NCBI GenBank assembly: GCA_003023645.1
Contig: PXYQ01000005.1
Span: 1 to 35,950 of the forward strand
DNA length: 35,950 nucleotides
Direction: 5' to 3'
DNA from: Candidatus Arcticimaribacter sp.
Lineage (GTDB): Bacteria > Bacteroidota > Bacteroidia > Flavobacteriales > Flavobacteriaceae
Shown: positions 1 through 6,853 of the stretch, in pieces
How the letters are laid out: each line of letters begins with the position of its first letter
Numbering within the stretch: the stretch's first letter is position 1
The notes under the pieces: model-generated
Told to the model about the DNA's origin: nothing
Database searches by the model: none
What the model saw: only the letters and a program-made list of their open reading frames with translations
Made by a program: the position numbers and the translations under genes

Positions 1-340
1 CCAAAAGATCCAAAAGATTCATTTCTTTCCCAATGAAATTAAGTTTATCCCTACTGACAATTTTCGATTTCATACGAGTTAATTCTCCTTCGTTGGCACT
101 CGGTAATTCTTCGAATAGGTAGCGTGCAACAATGGTACTTAAGATAGAATCTCCTAAATACTCTAAGCGTTCAAAGTTTAAGGGAATCCCCTCTGTGTCC
201 TTGATGTTCATGGAACGATGTGTAAACGCAGCTCTATAAACAGCTTTATTGCTGGGTGTATAACCCAATATTTTTTTTAGTCTTACAAAGAGAAGATGGT
301 CTACAGGTTTTTTAGACCAGATTTTTGGAATGAATTTCAC
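1..340 (-). CDS. rnc: Ribonuclease III, N-terminal part (gene runs off the window)
   Basis: RNase III cleaves double-stranded RNA, mainly in rRNA precursor processing. The reverse strand opens with GTG at 340 and reads about 113 residues to the window edge without a stop. It contains the family signature NFERLEYLGDSIL, which holds the acidic metal-binding residues of the catalytic helix, and upstream the typical AFTHRS segment. No ATG lies in frame upstream: the ATG at 342 is in another frame and runs straight into TGA, so GTG is the likely start. It begins 8 bases after the fabF stop and is therefore probably the third gene of the acpP-fabF-rnc operon, an order known from many Bacteroidota. 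The C-terminal double-stranded-RNA-binding domain lies outside the window. The assignment is firm; the exact start is less so. Confidence 0.9.
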   Translation of the reverse strand, partial: MKFIPKIWSKKPVDHLLFVRLKKILGYTPSNKAVYRAAFTHRSMNIKDTEGIPLNFERLEYLGDSILSTIVARYLFEELPSANEGELTRMKSKIVSRDKLNFIGKEMNLLDLL

Positions 341-348
341 ATTCCAAA

Positions 349-1599
349 TTAAGAAATTTCTTTGAATATCACACAAGCATTGTGTCCTCCAAATCCAAAA
401 GTATTCGATAAAGCAACCTTTACCTCTCTTTTTTGAGCTTTTCCAAAAGTGAAATTGATCTTAGGATCTATTTCTTCATCTGGTGTCTCATGATTAATGG
501 TTGGTGGAACAATATTTTTTTGAATACTCATAATGGAGGCTATTGCTTCAATCGCACCAGCTGCTCCGAGTAAGTGACCCGTCATGGATTTGGTCGAATT
601 GATATTCATCGAATATAAATGCTCTCCAAAAACTTTTTTGATCGCTTTAGATTCTGCAATATCTCCTAGTCCAGTTGACGTTCCGTGCATGTTGATTATA
701 TCAACATCTTCAGGTTTTAGGTTTGCATCTCGTAAACAGTTCTTCATTACATTGATCGCGCCAATTCCTTCCGGATGTGGTGCTGTCATGTGATGAGCAT
801 CTGCCGAAAGACCACCTCCAACTAGTTCTGCATATATTTTAGCACCTCGTGCTTTGGCGTGTTCATATTCTTCAAGAATAAGGGAGCCAGCGCCTTCTCC
901 GAGTACAAAGCCGTCTCGATTCTTGTCAAAAGGGCGAGAAGCAGTTTGTGGATCATCGTTACGAGTAGACAGCGCATGCATTGCATTGAAACCACCGATT
1001 CCAGCATAAGTAACACAAGCTTCTGAGCCACCAGCAACAATAATATCGGCATGGTTTAGTCGGATATAATTTAATGCATCAATCATTGCATTTGCTGATG
1101 AAGCACATGCAGATACTGTTGCAAAGTTAGGACCTCTAAACCCATATTTAATTGAAATTAATCCCGGAGCTATATCCGCAATCATTTTTGGAATAAAAAA
1201 CGGATTGAAACGTGGTTTCTTATCGTTTTCAGCGAAATCTAAAACCTCATTTTGAAAGGTTTCTAGTCCACCAATCCCGGCGCCCCAAATAACGCCAACA
1301 CGGTCTTTGTCAATGGCGTCTAAGGGTAAAGCAGCATCTTCAATAGCTTCTTGTGTTGCTACAAGTGCATATTGCGTAAACCGATCTTGTTTTCGTGCTT
1401 CTTTGCGATCCATGAAATCAAGAACACTGAAGTTCTTCAGTTCGCAGGCGAATTTAGTTTTAAATTCTGTCGAGTCAAAATAGGTGATCGGGGCTGCACC
1501 GCTTTTACCAGAAACAAGACCTTCCCAAAATTCAGGAAGGGTGTTTCCAATAGGTGTTAATGCCCCCAGTCCGGTAACAACTACTCGTCTTGGAGTCAT
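349..1599 (-). CDS. fabF: 3-oxoacyl-[acyl-carrier-protein] synthase II
   Basis: This is the beta-ketoacyl-ACP synthase that elongates acyl-ACP with malonyl-ACP in type II fatty acid synthesis in the cytoplasm. The 416-residue length is normal for FabF. The thiolase-fold catalytic triad is visible: Cys165 in VSACASS, His305 in NMHGTSTG and His342 in SMTGHLLGAAG. The C-terminal glycine-rich GFGGHNA motif is also present. It starts with ATG 11 bases after acpP, which encodes its acyl carrier, and is followed at 8 bases by rnc. There is no internal promoter of note, so it is presumably co-transcribed from the promoter upstream of acpP. FabB is the only realistic alternative, and neighbourhood and length favour FabF. 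Confidence 0.97.
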   Translation of the reverse strand: MTPRRVVVTGLGALTPIGNTLPEFWEGLVSGKSGAAPITYFDSTEFKTKFACELKNFSVLDFMDRKEARKQDRFTQYALVATQEAIEDAALPLDAIDKDRVGVIWGAGIGGLETFQNEVLDFAENDKKPRFNPFFIPKMIADIAPGLISIKYGFRGPNFATVSACASSANAMIDALNYIRLNHADIIVAGGSEACVTYAGIGGFNAMHALSTRNDDPQTASRPFDKNRDGFVLGEGAGSLILEEYEHAKARGAKIYAELVGGGLSADAHHMTAPHPEGIGAINVMKNCLRDANLKPEDVDIINMHGTSTGLGDIAESKAIKKVFGEHLYSMNINSTKSMTGHLLGAAGAIEAIASIMSIQKNIVPPTINHETPDEEIDPKINFTFGKAQKREVKVALSNTFGFGGHNACVIFKEIS

Positions 1600-1610
1600 A
1601 CGTTTTAGTT

Positions 1611-1844
1611 TTAGCTTGCTTGTTCGATGTATTGAATAGCTTGACCAACAGTAGCGATGTTTTCTGCTTGATCATCTGGAATTTGGATATCAAATTCCTT
1701 TTCAAATTCCATAATTAGCTCAACAGTGTCTAAAGAATCTGCGCCTAAATCATTGGTAAAACTTGCTTCAGTAACTACTTCGTTTTCGTCAACGCCCAAT
1801 TTGTCTACAATTATAGCTTTAACTCTTGATGAAATGTCTGACAT
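1611..1844 (-). CDS. acpP: Acyl carrier protein
   Basis: This is the 77-residue acidic carrier that holds growing acyl chains on a 4'-phosphopantetheine arm. The attachment site is Ser37 in the canonical motif [10 protein letters not shown]. Overall length, helix pattern and acidic composition are typical. It is the first gene of a minus-strand operon with fabF and rnc. A good -7 box lies about 30 bases upstream of the ATG. Being first and closest to the promoter fits the very high expression usual for this protein. No unusual feature was seen. Confidence 0.98.
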   Translation of the reverse strand: MSDISSRVKAIIVDKLGVDENEVVTEASFTNDLGADSLDTVELIMEFEKEFDIQIPDDQAENIATVGQAIQYIEQAS

Positions 1845-1874
1845 AATAAAATGGTTTTAATTTTGTTTCAAAGG

Positions 1875-1882
1875 CAAAAATA
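1875..1882 (-). promoter_or_regulatory. Bacteroidota-type -7 element for acpP-fabF-rnc
   Basis: On the minus strand this reads TATTTTTG, a perfect match to the Bacteroidota consensus TAnnTTTG. Transcription would begin near 1868 and give a leader of roughly 24 bases before the acpP ATG. No clear -33 TTG was found at the expected distance, so the call rests on the -7 box and its position in the gap between divergent acpP and purN. Confidence 0.5.
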
Positions 1883-2008
1883 AAAAACTTTAGAGGATAA
1901 CGTCACTTAACTCTAGTAAATTGATTTTTTTTTAACTCTTTTTTTCAGGTAGCGGTCTATTTCCTTTTATGATTAGGGGATTATCCGTTATTTTGTTTTT
2001 TTAAAATC

Positions 2009-2575
2009 ATGTCAAAAAAAATTGTAATTCTAGCTTCTGGAAATGGTTCTAACGCAGAAGCAATCATGCGTCACTTCGATTCTTCTACTAAAATAGAAGT
2101 TTCTAGTATCATTTCTAATAACCGTCAAGCAGGTGTTTTTGACCGTGCAAAACGGTTTCGTGTTCCATGCTTGTGGATGGACAAAAAATCTTTTGAATCC
2201 GATGTAGTTTTAGACTTTTTGTTAACAGAACAGCCCGATTTGATTGTTTTAGCTGGTTTTTTATGGAAAATTCCTGCATCACTTGTTCAAACGTTTCCAA
2301 ATAAAATCATAAACATACATCCAGCATTGCTTCCAAAATACGGAGGTAAGGGAATGTATGGAGCACATGTTCATCGTGCTGTAAAAGAATCTGGTGATGC
2401 TCATACTGGAATTACGATTCATTATGTAAACGAGCATTACGATGAAGGCGGAGTTGTCTTTCAAACCCAAGTTGAAGTTGTGCCTGCGGACACACCTGAT
2501 ACGATTGCCCAAAAAGTACATCAATTAGAACACAAACACTTTCCCCTAATTATCGAGCAACTCTTAACCCAGTAA
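2009..2575 (+). CDS. purN: Phosphoribosylglycinamide formyltransferase
   Basis: This enzyme transfers a formyl group from 10-formyl-tetrahydrofolate to GAR in step 3 of purine synthesis. The 188-residue protein has the glycine-rich N-terminal loop ASGNGSNAEA, the catalytic block INIHPALLPKYGG (Asn102, His104) and Asp145 in NEHYDEGG, the complete Asn-His-Asp set of the GART family. It starts with ATG after an AT-rich divergent gap shared with acpP. Upstream there is only an imperfect -7-like TTATTTTG. It is followed after 5 bases by rnhA, so the two are probably co-transcribed. The purine link returns two genes downstream in the PurF-like protein. Confidence 0.96.
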   Translation: MSKKIVILASGNGSNAEAIMRHFDSSTKIEVSSIISNNRQAGVFDRAKRFRVPCLWMDKKSFESDVVLDFLLTEQPDLIVLAGFLWKIPASLVQTFPNKIINIHPALLPKYGGKGMYGAHVHRAVKESGDAHTGITIHYVNEHYDEGGVVFQTQVEVVPADTPDTIAQKVHQLEHKHFPLIIEQLLTQ

Positions 2576-2580
2576 AAATT

Positions 2581-3057
2581 ATGGCAACTGCTCAAATACA
2601 TATTTACACCGACGGTTCGGCATTAGGTAATCCTGGCCCAGGTGGCTACGGTATTATCATCGAGCTGGTAGGGAAGCAGTATTTTAAAGAATATGCCCAA
2701 GGTTTTGCTTATACAACGAATAACCGCATGGAACTTTTAGCTGTGATTGTAGGCCTAGAGACACTTAAGAAACAGCCGATGAATGTAGTTGTTTTTTCCG
2801 ATTCTAAATATGTGATTGATTCTGTTGAAAAAAAATGGGTATTTGGGTGGAAAGCAAAAAACTTTAAGGGCAAGAAAAATCCAGACTTATGGAAACGATT
2901 CTTAGCAATTTATGCACTTCACAATGTTCGTTTTCAATGGGTGAAAGGGCATAACGATCACCCTCAAAATGAACGCTGTGACCGACTTGCTGTAAATGCT
3001 GCAAAGACAGGAAGTAAAGAGCAGGATGTTTTCTTTGAAAAAGAATCTAAGAAATAG
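2581..3057 (+). CDS. rnhA: Ribonuclease HI
   Basis: RNase HI degrades the RNA strand of RNA-DNA hybrids such as R-loops and primer remnants. The 158 residues match the bacterial type 1 family. The acidic catalytic residues are visible: Asp11 in IYTDGSALGNPGPGG, Glu51 in NNRMELLAV, Asp74 in VFSDSKYVID and Asp134 in NERCD, with the supporting His124 in VKGHNDHP. A basic stretch near residues 85-100 (KKWVFGWKAKNFKGKK) corresponds to the substrate-binding handle region. It begins 5 bases downstream of the purN stop, so translation is probably coupled or at least shared. A new promoter follows it before the kinase gene. Confidence 0.96.
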   Translation: MATAQIHIYTDGSALGNPGPGGYGIIIELVGKQYFKEYAQGFAYTTNNRMELLAVIVGLETLKKQPMNVVVFSDSKYVIDSVEKKWVFGWKAKNFKGKKNPDLWKRFLAIYALHNVRFQWVKGHNDHPQNERCDRLAVNAAKTGSKEQDVFFEKESKK

Positions 3058-3099
3058 CACTAAAATCTTTTTTGCACTAGAGAAGCCCAAAAGAAGTTT

Positions 3100-3107
3100 T
3101 ATCTTTG
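3100..3107 (+). promoter_or_regulatory. -7 element just ahead of the PfkB-family kinase
   Basis: The sequence TATCTTTG matches TAnnTTTG exactly. A TTTG at 3071-3074 could act as the -33 element, with a spacer of 25 bases, longer than the usual 19-21. The downstream ATG is at 3112, only five bases past the box, so a transcript starting here would have almost no leader. Confidence 0.5.
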
Positions 3108-3111
3108 CCTT

Positions 3112-4053
3112 ATGAAGAACAAATTACTAGTTGTAGGTACTATGGCCTATGATGCAATCGAGACACCTTTTGACAAGGTTGATCGAATTTTAGGAGGAGC
3201 TGCAACCTATATTGCTCTTGCAAGTTCAAAGTTTGATATTGATTGCGGTTTAGTGTCAGTTATCGGAGACGACTTTGAAGATAGTGATCTCAAAATTTTA
3301 CAAGATTTAGATGTCGATACCACAGGAGTAGAACTGGTAGAAGGTGGAAAATCATTTTTTTGGAGTGGTCGTTATCATGACAATATGAACAGCCGAACCA
3401 CGCTCGATACGCAATTAAATGTTCTTGAAAACTTCACTCCAAATGTTCCCAATCATTACCGCAATGCGGAAGTAATGATGATTGGAAATTTACATCCTGG
3501 AGTTCAGCTTACTGCTCTGAACCAGATGAGTGGCAAATCTAAGTTTGTAATTCTAGACACCATGAATTTTTGGATGGACCATTTTTTGGAAACGCTGAAT
3601 GAGGTGATTGCTAAAGTAGATTTGATTACGATAAACGACGAGGAAGCGCGACAACTCTCTGGAGAACATTCTCTTGTGAAAGCAGCAGAGAAGATCCATG
3701 CTATGGGTCCTAAGTATGTGATTATAAAAAAAGGAGAACATGGGGCTATGCTTTTTGGAGAAGGAAGAATATTCATTGCTCCTGCATTTCCAATAGAACA
3801 AGTAGTCGATCCTACCGGCGCAGGTGATAGTTTTGCAGGCGGTATTTCAGGAATTCTTTCCAATGCAGATAAAATAGACTTTGAAACCTTGAAAATGGGA
3901 ATTATATACGGTTCGGTTTTAGCTTCTTTTACCGTTGAACAATTCGGAGTAAAAGCACTATTAGACGTAACTTCTGATTCAATAAACGACCGAATCGAAC
4001 AATTCAGAACCTTGACTAGTTTTGAGTGGAATGAAAAACAAAAAAACATATGA
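3112..4053 (+). CDS. PfkB-family carbohydrate/nucleoside kinase
   Basis: A 313-residue ribokinase-fold kinase that phosphorylates a sugar or nucleoside hydroxyl with ATP. The C-terminal signature DPTGAGDSFAGG (about 233-244) carries the catalytic base Asp239 and the anion-hole glycines. The N-terminal GGAATYIA segment corresponds to PfkB signature 1. A family-typical N-terminal VVGTMAYDAIETPF begins the Rossmann-like core. The substrate cannot be read from sequence; adenosine-kinase-like and ribokinase-like members look alike at this level. Its stop overlaps the start of the PurF-like gene by the ATGA arrangement, indicating translational coupling and possibly a shared purine or ribose-related pathway. 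The gene has its own apparent promoter directly before the start. Confidence 0.9.
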   Translation: MKNKLLVVGTMAYDAIETPFDKVDRILGGAATYIALASSKFDIDCGLVSVIGDDFEDSDLKILQDLDVDTTGVELVEGGKSFFWSGRYHDNMNSRTTLDTQLNVLENFTPNVPNHYRNAEVMMIGNLHPGVQLTALNQMSGKSKFVILDTMNFWMDHFLETLNEVIAKVDLITINDEEARQLSGEHSLVKAAEKIHAMGPKYVIIKKGEHGAMLFGEGRIFIAPAFPIEQVVDPTGAGDSFAGGISGILSNADKIDFETLKMGIIYGSVLASFTVEQFGVKALLDVTSDSINDRIEQFRTLTSFEWNEKQKNI

Positions 4054-5945
4054 GTGATGCTATCAAACACGAGTGCGGAATAGCCTTATTACGTCTCAAA
4101 AAGCCATTATCTTATTATCAAGAAAAGTACGGTACTGCTTTGTTTGGTATCAACAAGATGTATTTGATGATGGAAAAGCAGCACAATCGAGGTCAAGATG
4201 GCGCAGGGTTTGCGAGTATTAAATTCGACATGGAACCAGGAGAACGATACATTAGCCGTGTTCGTTCTTGTGAAAAGCAACCCATTCAAGATATTTTTAA
4301 TCAGATCAGCTCGCGTATTCAAAACACAATTGATGAGAAACCTGAGATTGAGAATGATACCGACTTATTGAAACAACATGCACCTTATCTCGGAGAGTTG
4401 ATGTTGGGGCATGTGCGTTACGGAACTTTTGGAAACAACGGTATCGAGAGTGTTCATCCTTTTCTAAGACAGAATAATTGGATGCACAGAAACTTAATCG
4501 TTGCCGGAAATTTCAATATGACCAACGTAAATGAGCTTTTTGACAATCTTATTTCGTTAGGACAACATCCAAAAGAACGAGCAGACACCATTACAGTAAT
4601 GGAGAAAATCGGACATTTTTTAGATGATGCAGTTGCAAAAATTTACAAGAAATTAAAAAAAGAAGGATACAATAAATTACAAGCTTCCCCTTTAATAGCA
4701 GAACGTTTGAATATCGCAAAATTCTTACGTAAAGCTGCCAAAAACTGGGATGGAGGCTATGCAATGGCAGGAATGCTCGGACATGGTGATGCTTTTGTTT
4801 TAAGGGATCCTGCAGGTATTCGCCCAGCTTTCTTTTATGAAGATGATGAAATCGTTGTGGTGGCTTCAGAGCGCCCCGTGATTCAAACAGTGTTTAATGT
4901 GCCTTTGGAGGAAATTCACGAATTAACCCCAGGGAGCGCTATTATCGTCAAAAAGTCTGGTGAAACATCCATCCAAGAGGTTTTAGAGCCTTTGGAGAAA
5001 AGAGCGTGTTCATTTGAACGTATTTATTTTTCTAGAGGGAGCGATGCTTCTATTTACAAAGAAAGAAAAGAATTAGGGAAATTGCTTTTCCCTAAGATTT
5101 TAGAAAACATCAATCACGATATTGAGAATACCGTATTTTCTTATATACCCAATACAGCTGAAACTTCCTTTTATGGTTTAGTTGGTGAAGCGCAAAATCA
5201 CTTAAAAAGTCAAATATCCAAAGAGATTGATAAGACACCTATCGATCGCGATCGTATAATGGAGTTGTTGAAGTTGAATCCTAGGATAGAAAAAATCGCA
5301 ATAAAAGATGCGAAACTAAGAACATTCATTACTTCTGATTCGAGTAGAAATGATTTGGTAGCTCATATTTATGATATAACGTATGGTATCGTAAAACCAA
5401 CCGACAATTTGGTTATTATTGATGATAGTATTGTACGGGGAACAACGCTAAAACAAAGTATTTTGACAATGCTTGACCGACTTGGGCCCAAAAAGATCAT
5501 CGTGGTTTCTAGCGCTCCTCAAATTCGTTATCCAGATTGCTATGGAATCGATATGGCAAAATTGGAGGACTTCATAGCCTTCCAAGCAGCTTTAGCAATC
5601 CACGAAGATCGTGGAACCTTGAAACAAACTCTAGATGCAATCTATGAAAACTGTATCGCTTCGAAAGAAGCATACGGAGAAGAAGTGTCTAATCATGTTC
5701 GAGCATTGTACCAGCCGTTCAGTGTTGAAGAGATTTCTGATAAGATTGCCTTTCTGTTGTCAGCTCCACATCTAAAGGCTGAGGTCAAAATCATATACCA
5801 AGGAATAGAAAGTTTACATGCAGCCTGCCCAGAAAACTTAGGGGATTGGTATTTCACAGGGAATTATCCAACACCAGGAGGTAATCGGGTAGTGAATCGA
5901 GCATTTATGAATTTCTACGAAGGTAAATCAGAACGGGCATATTAG
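4050..5945 (+). CDS. Long PurF-like amidophosphoribosyltransferase
   Basis: The PurF family uses glutamine to convert PRPP to phosphoribosylamine. Cys9 in HECGIALL is the predicted N-terminal nucleophile after removal of a short propeptide, and HVRYGTFG around Arg123 is the glutamine-side motif. The PRPP-binding loop VIIDDSIVRGTT (about 455-466) is intact. The protein is 631 residues, about 125 more than classical PurF, with extra sequence around 60-115 and 385-415. Two functional segments diverge: the classical AHNGN oxyanion-hole region reads AGNFN (Asn154, Phe155), and the flexible PRPP loop usually seen as KNRYVGRTFI reads IKDAKLRTFI. The gene overlaps the kinase stop by ATGA. Family membership is firm. 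Whether it is the main purine enzyme or a specialised paralogue cannot be decided here, so no gene symbol is given. Confidence 0.85.
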   Translation: MSDAIKHECGIALLRLKKPLSYYQEKYGTALFGINKMYLMMEKQHNRGQDGAGFASIKFDMEPGERYISRVRSCEKQPIQDIFNQISSRIQNTIDEKPEIENDTDLLKQHAPYLGELMLGHVRYGTFGNNGIESVHPFLRQNNWMHRNLIVAGNFNMTNVNELFDNLISLGQHPKERADTITVMEKIGHFLDDAVAKIYKKLKKEGYNKLQASPLIAERLNIAKFLRKAAKNWDGGYAMAGMLGHGDAFVLRDPAGIRPAFFYEDDEIVVVASERPVIQTVFNVPLEEIHELTPGSAIIVKKSGETSIQEVLEPLEKRACSFERIYFSRGSDASIYKERKELGKLLFPKILENINHDIENTVFSYIPNTAETSFYGLVGEAQNHLKSQISKEIDKTPIDRDRIMELLKLNPRIEKIAIKDAKLRTFITSDSSRNDLVAHIYDITYGIVKPTDNLVIIDDSIVRGTTLKQSILTMLDRLGPKKIIVVSSAPQIRYPDCYGIDMAKLEDFIAFQAALAIHEDRGTLKQTLDAIYENCIASKEAYGEEVSNHVRALYQPFSVEEISDKIAFLLSAPHLKAEVKIIYQGIESLHAACPENLGDWYFTGNYPTPGGNRVVNRAFMNFYEGKSERAY

Positions 5946-6060
5946 CCGTTTGACCGATAAATAAGTATTTGGTCTATTTTATTGCAACGGTCTCAAAGAA
6001 TATTGCACTTTTACATCACCAGAACATAAGTAGGTTAAGTTCATGGTAAGATTTGGGGCA

Positions 6061-6089
6061 AAAAAGGAGGAATTTATTCCTCCTTTTTT
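6061..6089 (+). terminator. Strong intrinsic terminator, probably bidirectional
   Basis: A 12-13 bp perfect stem, AAAAAGGAGGAAT at 6061-6073 pairing with 6076-6088, has a tiny loop and T-rich flank. It lies 115 bases downstream of the purF-like stop. Because the arms are A- and T-rich it could end transcription in both directions, serving the purF operon and any read-through from sodA. Confidence 0.8.
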
Positions 6090-6132
6090 ATTTTACATCA
6101 TTCTCAACTACCAATTCCATTCACTTTATCGC

Positions 6133-6158
6133 AAAAAAAAGAGAGCCAAAGCCCTCTT
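6133..6158 (-). terminator. Intrinsic terminator of the superoxide dismutase gene
   Basis: On the minus strand this reads AAGAGGGC, loop TTTG, GCTCTCTT, then a run of T. The 8 bp stem has one mismatch. It lies 26 bases after the stop codon of the dismutase gene, as expected for its own terminator. Confidence 0.75.
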
Positions 6159-6183
6159 AGTTTATTTAAATATTGTTCTTAGA

Positions 6184-6792
6184 TTATGCATTTTCAGCAT
6201 ACATTTCACTCACTTTTTTCCAGTCAACAACATTGAAGAATGCCTGAATGTAATCGGGTCTTCTGTTTTGGTAGTTTAAGTAGTAAGCATGTTCCCAAAC
6301 ATCAATACCGAGAATTGGAAATCCGTCACAACCGATACCCGGCATGAGTGGATTGTCTTGATTTGCCGTTGAGCAAACTTCTACAGCTCCTCCTTTGTGA
6401 ACACAAAGCCATGCCCATCCAGATCCAAATCGAGTAGCAGCAGCTTTTGCAAAAGCATCTTTAAACCCATCGAATGAACCAAAAGCAGTGTTGATTGCGT
6501 CAGCAAGTGCTCCAGTTGGGGTGCCTCCGCCATTCGGACTCATTACGTTCCAAAACAATCGGTGGTTGTAAAATCCACCACCATTGTTTCGAACAGCACC
6601 ATTGTTTGCATCGAGAGATGTAAGAATAGACTCAATAGTTTGTCCTTCTAAGTCTGTGCCAGCAATAGCATTGTTGAGGTTTGTTGTATATCCATTATGG
6701 TGTTTACCATGATGAATCTCCATAGTCCTAGCATCAATATGAGGCTCCAATGCATCGTATGCATAGGGTAATTTAGGTAATTCGAAAGCCAT
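6184..6792 (-). CDS. sodA: Superoxide dismutase, Fe/Mn family, Mn-like
   Basis: This cytoplasmic enzyme converts superoxide to oxygen and hydrogen peroxide. The 202-residue protein begins [20 protein letters not shown], the standard N-terminus, so the ATG at 6792 is used rather than the open frame that continues to 6909. Metal ligands are His27 (EIHHGKHH), His77 (FYNHRLFW), Asp164 and His168 (DVWEHAYY). Gln145 in STANQD is the position that favours manganese in this family, although metal choice cannot be proved from sequence. The gene is monocistronic, with its own -7 box upstream and terminator downstream. It is divergent from the AddA-like gene and convergent with the purF operon. Confidence 0.95.
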   Translation of the reverse strand: MAFELPKLPYAYDALEPHIDARTMEIHHGKHHNGYTTNLNNAIAGTDLEGQTIESILTSLDANNGAVRNNGGGFYNHRLFWNVMSPNGGGTPTGALADAINTAFGSFDGFKDAFAKAAATRFGSGWAWLCVHKGGAVEVCSTANQDNPLMPGIGCDGFPILGIDVWEHAYYLNYQNRRPDYIQAFFNVVDWKKVSEMYAENA

Positions 6793-6816
6793 AATTATTT
6801 TTTTAAGATTAGTATA

Positions 6817-6824
6817 CAAACTTA
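6817..6824 (-). promoter_or_regulatory. -7 element for sodA
   Basis: On the minus strand the box reads TAAGTTTG, an exact TAnnTTTG match, 25 bases upstream of the chosen ATG. It predicts a leader of about 18 bases and supports the start at 6792, because an upstream start at 6909 would lie ahead of the promoter. No convincing -33 TTG was found. Confidence 0.55.
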
Positions 6825-6853
6825 AAGAATCTTTACATTTATACCATAATCTT

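Noticed and set aside
3504-4070. 188-codon minus-strand ORF
   Set aside because: It is antisense to the conserved PfkB signature and shows no coding pattern of its own.
5952-5974. GACC/GGTC hairpin after the purF-like stop as terminator
   Set aside because: The stem is short and interrupted, with a weak T tract; the perfect hairpin at 6061-6089 is the better terminator.
6043-6279. 78-codon plus-strand ORF
   Set aside because: It runs through two terminator hairpins and the end of sodA; no family-like sequence.
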